From Saccoglossus kowalevskii (lineage: Eukaryota > Hemichordata > Enteropneusta > Harrimaniidae): DNA of 36,187 nucleotides. The first letter of the stretch is position 1; each line of letters begins with the position of its first letter. A program made the translations under genes and the position numbers. The notes under the pieces are model-generated. The model searched no databases and was not told where the DNA came from. It worked only from the letters and a program-made list of their open reading frames with translations. Location: contig NW_003122912.1 of assembly GCF_000003605.2 (NCBI RefSeq), positions 102,520 to 138,706 of the forward strand, read 5' to 3'. Positions 1 through 11,044 of this stretch are shown here, one piece after another.

Positions 1-327
1 TTTCAGGATATCCTATCTCACATATTTATATGCATATACTAATTATTGTACCTTCATTCATTTACTGAAGTAGATTGCATTAAAGATTGTGGAGTTAAAG
101 TGCCTGTGTGTGCCGCCTAGTTTTGTTGCCCCTGCTTCCGGCCTTGGTGACTATATCGATGAACCACATGTATCTTTCCTGTGCCGAGCTCCAAAATTTA
201 TCTTTCCCGTACACATTTGTCCCACTGAATCAATGATCTGTGAGGCTTTGTGAACGGTGTTGTTACATACGCATTAAAGTTGTATTGTCTCTTATTTTCA
301 TTTGAAAGCCTTTGAAAATGTGTCAAT
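1..327. other. intergenic, nothing recognised
   Basis: No open frame of note, no repeat and no motif that I can support. The last ~100 bases lead into the possible promoter that follows. Confidence 0.4.
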
Positions 328-381
328 TTGCTATATCAACCAATCAAACAAGCGCGGTGTTCGCGAGAAATCGCATTTCGA

Positions 382-405
382 GACTATAAATCCCATGATG
401 CAATG
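382..405 (+). promoter_or_regulatory. ZNF143/STAF-like motif in a possible promoter
   Basis: The bases GACTATAAATCCCATGATGC closely resemble the ACTACAATTCCCAGAATGC element bound by ZNF143 (with THAP11), a proximal promoter signal known best in vertebrates. The surroundings (about 350-480) are richer in CpG than the neighbouring DNA and contain an E-box CACGTG at about 441-446. A basic open frame starts at 542, about 140 bp downstream. Similar ACTACAAATCCCA words also occur in DNA-transposon ends, so a repeat origin is possible. Confidence 0.3.
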
Positions 406-541
406 CTGCTTAGTGTGCTGCTTCGGGTGAGTGCGCAGTCACGTGGACCTAGGGAGTACTACATTTTGCTGTCGGCCATTGTATTGTGCATGTCTTGCGG
501 GAAAATCTAATCTGATTCAAAATTCACGTGCAACTGCAATT

Positions 542-760
542 ATGAAGAGAAGCAGGCCACCATTTAATAAAACTGATTCGGCGAAGAAAAGACGTCGGAG
601 TGAAAACCAAAAAAACAACCGGCAAAGTCGAGTGCAAATTGGAAATTTGATTGATGGGAGTCGTTACGGCTTCAGTATGCAAGCCAGGGAAGTGGATGTC
701 CTGTCGTCGATCACCGCGACGTTGCTAAGTATCTACTTGATTGGAACGTTTTTATTGTAC
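542..760 (+). pseudogene. frame-broken basic exon (KKRRR ... DVAKYLLDW)
   Basis: The frame opens at the ATG at 542 with a Lys/Arg-rich stretch (MKRSRPPFNKTDSAKKRRRS) that looks like a nuclear localisation signal, followed by SRVQIGNLI. Near 655 sense continues one frame over, giving WESLRLQYAS and then DHRDVAKYLLDW. The unshifted frame instead becomes hydrophobic and meaningless. The pattern R-V-x-I-G ... W-x-x-L-R ... D-V-A-x-x-L-L-D resembles N-terminal helical modules seen in domesticated-transposase-like or uncharacterised metazoan proteins. I cannot name the family. The one-base break means either decay or an assembly error. The possible promoter lies just upstream. Confidence 0.35.
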
Positions 761-832
761 TTTTTAATGTTTTTATTTTTGGTTTACAATATGAAGAACG
801 CTTCCGAGGAAAGCTCAGCTGATGTTTTGTAG

Positions 833-1290
833 AGTACAGTGTGATTTTAGCCGACGTCAGTCAGTATCACTCGTAGCCGTTTTTTTTTTTCAATCGATGG
901 CGACATGTTATTTTTTTTCTTGATTTTTGTCTTAGATTCATGTTGTCTACACCGGTTCGTCCTCATGCAGCTTGTCTCGCGTTCGACTAGAAGCGTCAAC
1001 AATTTCACGACAAAGGTAAATATATCATCAGGCAAGGAAATAGTGTTTGTTAGGAAGGGATTGTACCCAGCTGTTTTGTTTTTTGAATAGGACGATTCAC
1101 AACAATTCTAAACTACCGGATATTTTTGTTTCCCGAGTTACACATGTGATGGGCTTCCATGCAATTTTTCCGTGCATTGCAGGAGTACAATTGAAAATAA
1201 ACATGCGCTATAATTTGTTCACATTCGTGGTCATTTTGGAAGGCGAGGAGTTGAATGATGTTGTGTACAATGCAATACATTGTAGTATAA
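833..1290. other. unassigned AT-rich DNA
   Basis: Small overlapping frames exist on both strands but none has protein-like composition. It would be intronic if the 0.5-1.8 kb exon candidates belong to one gene. Confidence 0.35.
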
Positions 1291-1551
1291 ATGGCCGATG
1301 TGATTGACGTATCGCCGAAGGATCCCGACATGTACCGAAGTTCCCACTCTCCAACATCCGGGAACTAAAATTGTCTGATCTGAATCTGGGGAAAAGCGCA
1401 AGCCTTAGCTACTGTGCCTTCACTAGTTCATTCAGATATTCCACCTGACGTGAGAATATACTCACCCAAGTACAGCTAAAGAAAGGCAAGACTCTGCCTT
1501 CACTTTAACGTGTTTTATTTTACTGACCATTTATTTATTTATTTATTTCAG

Positions 1552-1788
1552 TGACGATTATGAATGTCTGTCTGGAATTGGGAATTTAAAAGAATTTCCT
1601 CAAGGGCAAGTATTAAAGTAATTGTCCATTCACTTGAGATATTTGACGAGTTAATAAATTATAATTTGTTGATGTAGTTTGATGTTACAGCTTGGAATTT
1701 TTTGTAGGGATTCCGCCAGTATATGTACAAGAAAGACAGCACCTGAGAACCTGTCTTATGATGAAGATTTTTGCCATTATGTTTCTGA
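1552..1788 (+). CDS. candidate pair of internal exons
   Basis: Exon a is 1552-1609. It is preceded by a strong acceptor made of a (TTTA)n pyrimidine-rich tract ending in CAG at 1549-1551, encodes DDYECLSGIGNLKEFPQGQ, and ends at a GTATTA donor. Exon b is 1691-1788. It starts after TTACAG, encodes LGIFCRDSASICTRKTAPEN and LSYDEDFCHYVS, and ends at a strong GTAAGT donor. The phases agree: a ends in phase 0 and b opens in phase 0. I do not recognise the protein. These could be exons of the gene starting near 0.5 kb, but phase-compatible splice signals in AT-rich DNA can occur by chance. Confidence 0.22.
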
Positions 1789-2188
1789 GTAAGTTCCCAT
1801 ATTAAAAGTATTATTTATTAGTTTTTTAGAGTCTGTTCTTTAAATTTATTTTCAGTTAATGGTGTGTTTTATAACTGTTGAGTTTTTCTTTGATTGTACT
1901 TATTTTCACTATTTTTACTGGAGGCATTTTCTGCTAAATCAAATTATTTTCTTTACATTATGTGCGAGCATGAAGCTGAGAACGAAATCAGTCCTTATGG
2001 ATATTTTCCAAAACGAAAAATTGCCAGTTGTGGCGCTGTTCAATACTTCTTATGCAGCAAGATTACCCCCTGCATGTGTGACGCATATAAATTGGATTGT
2101 TCAGGATTACTTCAAAGTTGAGTTCCTGTTATTTGCACCGGCTCTTCGCTCGGCATTTCGCGTTCCTCAGCAGCACGCACAGAGCCTT

Positions 2189-2581
2189 AGACTGGTTTAT
2201 TCTGCAGAAAATTCATTGCTATTAAATATTCATGAGCACATATTATAATGAAGTGGGCGCGGAAATACGTGCATAATGAGGTCAACATGGTAAAGGTCAC
2301 ACTGCAGACCCAACATGGCGGCACGTTGAAATTCGAGTTTGTCGTAGTCGTCGTTTCTTATTCATCACAATGTAGATAGAAATGTAACTCGTACTGTCGT
2401 AGAATTGAAAAAAATCGGCTGCTACAATCAGCCGACGTCTTCTCGGTCAGAGGTCAGTTGAAGAGACGTTGTGATTGGCTTAGATGATTGTCAGTTAGAA
2501 CACTCATTAACATAATTACCCGTTGAAAAATCGACGGGTTCCTACAGTGTCGATAGAGGGCCATGCAGAATAAACCAGTCT
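2189..2581. mobile_element. 393-bp element with perfect 17-bp terminal inverted repeats
   Basis: AGACTGGTTTATTCTGC at 2189-2205 is exactly repeated in inverted orientation at 2565-2581. The interior has no coding frame. It contains a YY1-like AACATGGCGGC word at 2312-2322 and a CpG-containing core unlike the AT-rich flanks. Size and ends suit a MITE or foldback element. I see no clear target-site duplication, so the superfamily cannot be named. Confidence 0.5.
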
Positions 2582-4339
2582 GGGTGATTTCGCAGTCACA
2601 GGGATTTCGCGCTAACACCTCCATTTCGCGATTTTTTTAATTTTATATAAACTACAAAAACAAATTAATCGCCCCGACTGCGCCAGTCTAACAGAGCCCA
2701 TATAAATACGTGTTACAGTGATGCGCGTCTTAACAACGTGGAACATATTGTGACGTAGCTCCACCGATGATAGACTATTTTTCGTACTTTGCGAGATTCC
2801 ACGTTATGCGTGAAATCGAACGTAAAAACAGGACAAACAAAGGTCATAGCATCGTAGTGGCAACTAATGTTTTTTTGACTTAAAATTAAAATACAGTAAT
2901 AAAATGCATGATTATCACAAAATATAAAAATCAAAATTTGTGATGGCGCATAATACCAGCCAACAGCAAGCAAATACATTAAATCATCACACTAGTTTTG
3001 TCCCAGCAGTTTTGGGAACTAAAAGACGGAAAACACTATGGCAAACAGGTTAATTTACAAAATACAAAATAACGGGCAACGAAACTAAAAAATTCACCGT
3101 CCGATCGATAGACAACAGACTTAGCCAAGCGACCGCATCTTCTGATTCAGTTCAGCGCTCGCTGTGACTTCTCTCCCGTGACTGCTATTCAAATCAGATA
3201 ATACAGATCTTCGTCCAGACTGTTCACGTGTTGAAAAAAAAGGTTTTGAAAAAAACACTAGCAAATGACCTTCCGTGAATAGTAGGACAATGTATGGTAA
3301 TGAGGTAATGTGACTCCTCCCAAAACTTAATAATGAATATGTAAACCATGACGTCACTTTGGCGCGGCTTTGTCACGCCTTGAAACACTGTTTCCTATTG
3401 AATTCTGGAGCATTATTTCGTACTGAATTACGTCTCAATACTGCAAATCAATGCTATATGTCATGAGTTATGGCCAATTTATTGTTAGTATTAATAATTA
3501 ATGTATACGTCCATTGAAAAAAATGTTGATGGAAAAAACAATGACAAATCACACGTTTCTTGTAGAGTAATGTTTTCTACCAGAATGTCACGTGTATATT
3601 TTTACATTTTGAAATAATTGCATGCCTGGAATTTAAATTATCTTTTACATGTACATTCGCATTTGTGACTTCACGTTACAAATGTTTGTTTCAGACTTCA
3701 GCTTTCGAAGCTTTGCATGTTTGGTAGTTGTATATAGTTGACTAACACGTTGGAGATTGTTTTGCATAAATTAATTGCAAATTAATGTCATATTATTTTA
3801 CTATTACTTGGCGGCCAAATACACAAGACTATTTATAGCATTTTATTTTTTCATCGTTTGTCTATTTAACTGTGGCAATTCTTGAAGATAACAGCAGTTT
3901 TCATGAAGCAAATATTTGTTTTAATGCTCTATATCTACCTAGGAATTGGAGCAGGGATTAGGAATTCACAGAAAGAGTAACATTTGTTCTAACAAATTGT
4001 GTAGACTTTGGCAGTGTGTAAAATGCTTATGGGAAAATGTCTTCTGAGCACGTCTAACACACTTTTGACGCATATTTTGGGAAATTGCTCTGTGTCACTG
4101 ACAATGTGAAATTCTATAATTAACCTGAATATTCAATTAAAAATGGCAGCCAAAATACTGTTTAATGTCGTGTGAAAATAAGTGATCACATTTGCTTGTC
4201 ATTCATTCGAAGTCACTTGTATCATTTACTTAGCAGCAAATACAAAATAAACTGAAATATAAACAAAATGAAATAAGTTGATATTGGTTTATGTGATTGA
4301 AAGGATCGAAGTCAAAACAATTATCTGATAATAATATTA
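2582..4339. other. long non-coding interval
   Basis: AT-rich with only short, unconvincing frames on both strands. The one regulatory-looking word is a perfect CRE palindrome TGACGTCA at 3349-3356, beside CpG-containing sequence (GGCGCGGC near 3361). I see no repeat structure or RNA gene here. Confidence 0.4.
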
Positions 4340-4585
4340 CTAGAGAAATTTACGGGGAGGTGGTAAATCTATTTCCGGACAGTTGGAGTCCATCATTTCA
4401 ACTTGGTATCCAGTGTGTGTTGCTACGATAAGGTGTGACAAGTGACACATGCTACAACCGGCATTCTGTGAGACTTGTATGAACTGCTCTGCGGTCTCCT
4501 GCTTCCAGCAGTGCCCTCCAGAATACCATCGTTCCTCAGCAAGCAATACTCCTGTATTTCTTCGTTGTTGTGTTACAGAAGCCAT
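4340..4585 (-). CDS. weak candidate exon, unknown protein
   Basis: An 81-codon minus-strand frame is richer in GC than its flanks and has a mixed, protein-like composition. Examples are EERWYSGGHCWKQETAEQF and a Cys/His cluster CSMCHLSH. It stays open upstream of the first Met for about ten more codons. No family is recognised, and the antisense frame is also partly open, so this may be chance. It lies downstream (3') of the sulfotransferase on the same strand, but the gap shows no splice link. Confidence 0.2.
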   Translation of the reverse strand: MASVTQQRRNTGVLLAEERWYSGGHCWKQETAEQFIQVSQNAGCSMCHLSHLIVATHTGYQVEMMDSNCPEIDLPPPRKFL

Positions 4586-4649
4586 TGACTGTCGTCCATT
4601 AATACATCCTGGAACTGCTAGTTATCACCAATGCACACTTCCCTAAGCA

Positions 4650-5311
4650 TTCCCCTATTTTATGTGCTTTATTTCTTGTAATTATTTTGAGAAATTATTA
4701 GGGCGAAAACAGTGCATTGATCAATTCTTTGGTATATTGCTATTTTCCCGTGAGACTATTTCTGAAAGTTTAATGACTCAGAAATGGAGAATGTTGACTG
4801 ATTTTTTACAACTTCAGAGAGATTCATGAATAAATACCATTTGCACGACACTTTCAAGCAACACATAAATTTGGAATATTATGAAAATCTGCGTAAGTAG
4901 TTTTCCGGGTTTCAGAAAGGACGATTACTATGCCACATATTAATATTCAATTGTTTCAAAATATTAAGTATACCAGTGCACATGAATGAGGGGTCAGAGA
5001 TGTTGTTTATTTAGTCCAATTTTAAATTTTGTTTACACCTAATAACACCGTGAAACGTATGAATTATCTAATGTGAAAATACTATTCATTTTTCATTAGG
5101 ATTTATAAATTAATAATGCCGCAGACATTTTCAGCAGTTTACAACCTTTGTACACTCTTTTGTATTGTAATTACGTTTTGTTAATATGCGTTATTATTTG
5201 TGTAACATACATATTTGTGTAACATATAATATGTGAATACTGTATCAATATTATTTCAATTATTGCTGCTTATTGTGGTAACAACGTGTTCACTATCACA
5301 AAAAGTAGGTC
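4650..5311. other. 3' flank of the sulfotransferase gene
   Basis: AT-rich and non-coding. On the minus strand it would be 3' UTR and downstream flank of the gene ending at 5312. The AATAAA-type word I can point to (TTTATT on the plus strand near 5006) lies about 300 bases past the stop. Confidence 0.35.
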
Positions 5312-6964
5312 TTAAAATAGTTCTTGTGGAAAAGAATATCCAAACAACTTAAAGTCCATTTTATATAATTCATATAGTTTAATTATGTCATCTGGTGGAA
5401 TTTGTGAAAAGTATTTTAAATAAATATTTTCATCAGAACTGTTAGTTGCATGAGTACTGAACTCAGGGAAAGATAAATTGGTAACGCCAATGGATTGGAG
5501 AAAATAATTTGATTCCTCTACAATATTTTCGAAGTGACCAATGAAATCGTACGAACGTTCGCACAATGCACATATTTTATGCTGGAAATCCCAATGGACG
5601 TTAAAACTAGTCTTGTTTTCAGAGTTTAACAGAAAACGAACGAATTCAGGAAACTTAACGCGCAGGTTACGGGTGCTACCATATTTCTTAGTAGTTGCAT
5701 TGGAACGATAAAGAGATATTATTTTTCGTCCTGTCTTTTCAAAATCATCTTTGTCTGGTATTTCAAATTTATTTCTGTATGCAGACAATAGTCGCTGAAA
5801 AGGGTGACGAACAAATAAAAATGAAGTGTAGTTTTGCATTTTATGTTCTATTGGAGAAATAGTTGAATAATTATGGGCATGCACTTCAAAGTGGTGAATA
5901 CCAAGTGTACTGTTGCGAACTCCTGATAAAACTAAAAATAGCGTTTCCAATTAGTGCAACCAACTTTTGGAATATAACAGTATAGGATATTATAATCGTC
6001 ATTGATGATAGAAGTATTCGCCTCCTTGGATTGGTGGTAGTATCTATTATCTGATTTCATATCTGTGCAAATCCCACGGAGAAGCTCTTTACGTTTTCTC
6101 TGTATTTTGTCCATTTCTCTACTCTGTATGAACAAAATAACACATTCATTTTAGGGAATATGATTTACACAAATCCAATGATGTGTGATTGCCTTTAGTT
6201 GTGTGCATGTGAGTATTATATGTATTAAATGATTACTTCAACGAAATTTGAACAAGTTTTTGTATATTCATGTTGCACTTTCACGCTATATTGCACAGAC
6301 CAGGCTATAACAAGTGTATAAGCTATAGATGATTATAGATCACGCCATATAATACACATTATGGACACACATATACAAAGAGCTGCTGAGTATATCTGTT
6401 ACTGATAAACGAAAACGTACCATTCCGTCGCCAGCGACGATTTGTGATTTGTTAACTATACAATTTACGTAAGCGTGTTCCTGTGAATCGGGAACCGTTT
6501 TCGACAGCTTGTACATCCCTAAAAAAAAACAGGCATATGGTCGCATTCAACGTAGAAGTAGTATAGATTTGTAATTGACGTAATTTATATACGTGCTTTT
6601 GAATAACGTGCATTCATTCTTCACGTTGGCCTATTTTTTTATGCTGCATATATCAAGTTTCAACGGTAAGAACAAAGTTGCTTGATAATTGGTAAAACTA
6701 AATTAAATCAGATATCATACATCACTTTATGCGTACTAATTTCAGACATCGCCCTCAATTTTATAATACCGTAACTTCATGAATCAATAAATCAATCATC
6801 ACGTGGTATGGCGACATATTCAATACGACATTTGTCTTGTATGACCACAATGTATTGATTAGTTGAATAGTCTCGTAGTAGTTACCTGTGTATCCGGTAA
6901 TTAGACATACAGCTAACACCATACAAATAAACAGGACCAACTTCGTTTGTATTTTGCATTCCAT
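5312..6964 (-). CDS. carbohydrate sulfotransferase, HNK-1/CHST8-14 type (Sulfotransfer_2), three exons, one frameshift
   Basis: Golgi type II membrane enzyme that moves sulfate from PAPS to a glycan hydroxyl. Exons in coding order: 6964-6886, 6518-6421, 6123-5312. All joins keep phase (1, then 0). Exon 3 opens with REMDKIQRKRKELLR, a stem found in this family. It then has the 5'-phosphosulfate motif PKVGCTNWKR (5970-5941) and the 3'-phosphate motif VRHPFQRLLSAYRNKF, then HWDFQHKICALC and YDFIGHFE, which are typical of the C-terminal half. Several N-glycosylation sequons are present. Length, about 330 codons, fits the family. The frame breaks directly after NWKR: a T5 run at about 5936-5940 is one base short, which creates TAG. 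Downstream the shifted frame FLVLSGVRNST runs intact to the stop. An assembly or homopolymer error, a null allele, or a young pseudogene would each explain this. Acceptor polarity and domain order leave little doubt about family. The exact sugar target cannot be told. Confidence 0.88.
6421..6518 (-). CDS. sulfotransferase exon 2: stem region
   Basis: Acceptor CCTG(T)9AG ends at 6519. The exon reads GG-ATG-TAC and encodes MYKLSKTVPDSQEHAYVNCI then VNKSQIVAGDGM. The donor is a consensus GTACGT at 6420-6419. Two bases complete the split codon from exon 1, and 32 whole codons follow, ending in phase 0 to match exon 3, whose acceptor is TTTTGTTCATACAG. This is the poorly conserved lumenal stem. 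Confidence 0.65.
6886..6964 (-). CDS. sulfotransferase exon 1: signal anchor
   Basis: ATG at 6964-6962 begins MECKIQTK, followed by the hydrophobic segment LVLFICMVLAVCLITGY. This is the short basic tail plus membrane anchor expected of a type II Golgi enzyme. The exon ends ACACAG before GTAACT (GT at 6885-6884), leaving one base that joins GG of exon 2 to give Gly. The open frame past the donor is read-through into the intron. Confidence 0.7.
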
Positions 6965-7082
6965 GTTTGTCTATAAATTAAAATGTTAATATAATTGCAC
7001 ACTATGAAATTGGAGTATACTTTAACAAAACTAATTACTAATCGTGCTTGTATTCGAAAATATTGGTTATTTTTAGAAGTGA

Positions 7083-8567
7083 AATTATTTTCTTCACCAA
7101 TTCTCACTTTTGTCAGGTTTAAAAATTTATTTTAATAAGACTGAAGCAATGATTCTGAGAAATTGGTGGCAACGGAAAGATACCCTGCTATTGGTAAAAT
7201 GGCCTGTGTCACCTATCAAGACTATCAAGATTGTAGTTGTCTTTCTTTTCTTACAACTCTACAGCTGCATATCAAATAGTTTTCTTCTGGAATATGCGAA
7301 TCCTCACACTAATTGGTAAAATACAAATCATTAATTCTGTTGTTATACCCAAATTCCTTTATATGCTAAAATCTGATTAATATTATTCAATCTGATGTCA
7401 AAAAGATTAACTCAAGATTATCCTTTATTTGGGGGTCGAGATAAAGTTGCGCAATACTATGATTTGTGTTATACAAAAAGCTTTTAAAATTAACTGGGTT
7501 AAAACGTATTAGTCGTCATATTGTCATCATGGAAACGGTTCCTAGATCTTTATTTAAAACCACTGGGGGAATAACTAAATTTTAGATACAACCTCTCAAT
7601 AATTTACCACCGTTTTATTGGGAAATGCTAAATGTGTGGAATAATGTTATACAGTATGAGTTTATTTACCCTGCATACGAGATTATATGGAATAATAAAA
7701 ACATTCTTATTCAAAATAAAAGTATATTTTATTCAGATTTAAAGGATCTAGGAATTGTTTATATAGCTGACATCTTTAATGAGGAGGGTAAGGTTGAAAA
7801 TTTGAATGACTTAATACATTGGGGGTAAGCCACAATAGTTTCTACGATGGCAGGGTCTCATTGCGGCTATCCCTAAAGACTGGAAAATAAGTAGACCAGT
7901 TTTTGTGCGGCCAGATCAGTGTATATGGTCGAAAGCAAATGATTAATCTCTTTAACTGTACCCCAAAATTTAGCCGTATACTCAGTCCTTCTATAGAGAC
8001 CTGTTGGGGGTAGAAACTGGATGGTATTTGTTTTATTCAATGTCTTTTTTTTGTTACAATTTGCAGTACTCGTGAATTTTAATGGAGATAAACCATAAAA
8101 TCATGTACACAATACTATATGTAGGATCTTTATTAACTGATACATGGCCATCGGCCCAAAACAGTAAATACAAAATATTTAAATTATTTACAATATTTCA
8201 GCGGCTACACTATACTATACTATGCTACAATGTATATCACTGTCAATCACCTTTAGTTATTTCTGACATGTGTACATTTTGTCATCACTTTAGTGAAACT
8301 CTGGTTCATCTATTTTGTCACTGTCAAGTCAAGCCCCCGGCCACTTTCAGCAAAACAGATTCTCCAAGGTGATGACAGATTCTCGGACCTTTTGAACCAT
8401 TTAATTGTAATTGTTAAAGTGTATCTAGCAAAATTAAGAAATAATTACCGTCCTTTGTTGCAATTAAAGCTGAAATCAGTTATATAAGAAAGATAGAAAA
8501 TATGATTTCTAGAAGAAAAAAAAACACGTTACTGTTTCTAGAAAAATGGGTCAATTTTAAACCATAA
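7083..8567 (+). pseudogene. 3' part of a Tx1/L1-like LINE ORF2 (copy A)
   Basis: Decayed plus-strand ORF2 from just after the reverse-transcriptase active site to its stop. Recognisable pieces in order are LSGLKIYFNKTEAMIL (7110), KWPVSPIKTI, the PKFLYML-like piece near 7350, FIWG at about 7420, WNNVIQYEF and IWNNKNILIQNKSIFYSDLK (7625 on), CTFCHHFSETLVHLFCHC (the C-terminal Cys/His finger, near 8270-8325) and LNHLIVIVKVYLAKLRNN. The last part, IRKIENMISRRKK to EKWVNF, ends at TAA 8565-8567. Several frame changes and stops separate the pieces. A 5'-truncated copy is normal for LINEs. It is not the same family as the LINE at 14.7-19.2 kb. Confidence 0.75.
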
Positions 8568-9618
8568 AACATGCGTCCAACGTCACTTCTATGTTTTGGT
8601 AGTGAACCCATTAGTATGTACAGCCTTAATTGTTTTTTTTTGTTTTGAGAGATTAATGTACGGAAAGTGTTATCTATTATGTAACTTTTTTTCAATTTTA
8701 TGATAAAAGAAAATATCAACTTTCTTTTGTACAGCAAAGCCTATAATGTATATGATTGTCTATATTTGAATACAAATAGGACAGTTTATTTGTTTACTAC
8801 ACACTTATTGACGTTTCCTAGTTTCTTGAACTCACAATTTAATTTACTTGTATTCTGTCAATTCAACGAACTGGTCATGGTTTGTGAGAGCCTGGCAGAT
8901 TATCCTAAAAATCTGTCACTAAATGATATAAGCATGAAATTTGGTATGAAACATCCGTGGGCACTATTTTATCTCAAAAAACAAACATGTTAGCCACCTA
9001 AAATTTCCAAATGACCGCCTTTTTTCAAGATGGCGGTCATACGGTATTCTTGAATTGAAAAAACTAAAGGTGCAACTGAAAATAGCATATTTAACATGTG
9101 TAAATGCACACAAATGGACACCAAAACGGGCCAAAACTACAAAAAGGCCTCTCTGGACCCCTCAACAACCACCTTGCAAAGAAATGTAATGATCAAAAAA
9201 ATACATTAACATAGCTTGGTGCACCTTCGGTAAATGAGTCTGGCAGTTCAGGAACTTTTTTCGCTCTCAGATTCACTGATTATTTCTCCCGCCATTTTAA
9301 AAACTAAAGATATTAGATGTATCAATGTATATATATTGTTTTTTTGTAATCTAGAAACTGACAATGTTTAAGACCGAGTGTTCATCCTTATACCACCTTA
9401 AATTATCTAAAGCACATAGAGATATGGGATGGGTTCATAGTAAATTTACCCCTACTCCTAGCCCGTCATCAGAATGTCCTGGCTGTGCTTTTAAATAAAT
9501 ATCTCTTGAAGATTAAACGGTACAAATTACTCATTCAATAATGAATAAGCAGTGTTTTATTCAATTGAAAAACAAGAGCGCAAAATAAATTATTGGATAA
9601 TGAACACTTACACTATAC
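8568..9618. other. LINE 3' flank and unassigned repeat-like DNA
   Basis: The first ~170 bases probably are the LINE 3' UTR (AT-rich with homopolymer T runs). The 8700-8993 plus-strand frame is long but not recognisable. At 9020-9260 the words CAAGATGGCGGTCATACGG and GGTGCACCTTCGG resemble pieces of the dispersed repeat seen at 13.1-14.7 kb, suggesting another degraded copy. Confidence 0.35.
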
Positions 9619-10054
9619 TTATTGGGCGTCATTTTGAGAGAAACATGGGGCCCAGGGGCACCGAAGTCCTTTGGAATTAAGTAGAACTTGGGAAGCAGAC
9701 ATACATGATTTTAACTGCTACTGTTCAAGATTCTGACTATTAATATGTTCAAAATTCAGCAAGTAATCTTCAGATGAATTTAAGGAATCATCTTTGTTAC
9801 CCAGTATAAGTACACTGCAAGTCTTAGCACGAGTGCTATCAACTTCACTTGCTTTATATTTAGTTCCATTCAATTCATTATCAAGTACAGTGTCAAGTTT
9901 ATTATCAGATATATTGCAAAGTAAATTATGAGATTCATTATTAAGGGTTATTTATACCCTCATTTTTGCGTTTGTGACTGTTTCCTCAATAATTACGTGA
10001 CTGTTTTTTTATGAAGGCAGGCTCCTCAGCTTGTTTGGTCAATCTGCCTGTTCT
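9619..10054 (-). pseudogene. decayed minus-strand coding-like region behind a strong acceptor
   Basis: A textbook acceptor (CTCTTTGTGTTTCTTC then TTTTTTTCAG) ends at 10055. It is followed by RTGRLTKQAEEPAFIKK, a shift at an A7 run, and then a mostly open polar frame. That frame includes KLDTVLDNELNGTKYKASEV, CSVLILGNKDDSLNSSEDYL and SQVLLNSKGLRCPWAPCFSQ. Three stops interrupt about 140 codons. The composition (Asn, Asp, Ser, Glu, Leu) looks protein-like but could reflect base bias. No family recognised. A minus-strand donor with a CCAAT box upstream (11.04-11.09 kb) could be its first exon. Confidence 0.22.
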
Positions 10055-10239
10055 CTGAAAAAAAGAAGAAACACAAAGAGGTTTAATGAAAGCACCATGT
10101 CATTCATACCTACAATGGATTTGTAGCACATTAATTTAGAGGTCTAGATTTTGAATAAAAATAATGATCGCACAAATAAAGTACTGGCATATACCACGCA
10201 TTCGTCCACTATCAAAACAATATATAATTTAGCTATTAA

Positions 10240-10720
10240 GTAGCATATGCAAATCATCCACACGAGCAACATGGCATGCATATTATATCAGATCTGTTGA
10301 GATGTTCATGAGATAATCCCAATTTAGTGAATAAATAATATGTAAATTAGCTAATTTACATATGCAAATTATTCCCAATAATATGACATGAAGATTACAT
10401 CAATGTATATGCCTACCAAATTTGATCCAAACCTGTTGAGTCATTTAAGAAATAATCCAAATTTAGTAAAAACAATATGCTATTGACAATTTACATATGC
10501 AAATTAACCCCAATAGTAATATGGCACACATATGTACATCTCTATAAAATTTGGTCAAAATCTGTCGAGTTGTGCATCTATTACAATGCATATCCCTATC
10601 ACAGTTGACTCAAAGTGCAAATATGTCGAATTCTTCAAGAGATAATCATAATTTAAGAAAAATATGGAAATTAGATAAATTACATATTGTGCATATAAAA
10701 CAGATTTAGCCCAAAAGGTG
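10240..10720 (+). repeat. degenerate tandem repeat with ATGCAAAT octamers
   Basis: Units of about 115-135 bp share CATATGCAAAT (10244, 10359, 10494), a TTTGRTCMAAACCTGTTGAG-like block and AGAAATAATCC. The octamer ATGCAAAT is the POU/Oct consensus. Copies differ by many substitutions. The repeat has no coding frame. Confidence 0.55.
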
Positions 10721-10800
10721 CGAGGAGTGTCCCAAAGCATGTGTAATCAAGTAAATAATTATTTCTATTAATGACCGCAGTTACAAACGTATTTCAGTTC

Positions 10801-10836
10801 CCCCCCCCCCCCCCACACACACACACACGCACACGT
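10801..10836. repeat. poly-C plus (CA)n microsatellite
   Basis: Fourteen C residues run straight into an imperfect (AC) repeat with one CG interruption. The following ~70 bases (GCCGATCGAGCATGG onward) are GC-rich for this window but show no gene. Confidence 0.9.
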
Positions 10837-11044
10837 ATAAGCCGATCGAGCATGGCATGGGTGGCCACATCGGGAGCCACATGCTCTGACTCGCGCGAAC
10901 AGTGAAGGGTCTAAATTGCTAAAATACAGGATTACTCAGAATAAATATTAACAACATTAATATCAGAAAAGTATTAACAAAAATTCACGATAAAACGACA
11001 CACTGTTAAAATTGCAGAGGCAACGATAAATTCACGCTACTTAC

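Noticed and set aside
1859..2248. 129-codon plus-strand frame
   Set aside because: Phe/Tyr-rich AT translation at the start, and its end runs into the 2189-2581 inverted-repeat element; no domain recognised.
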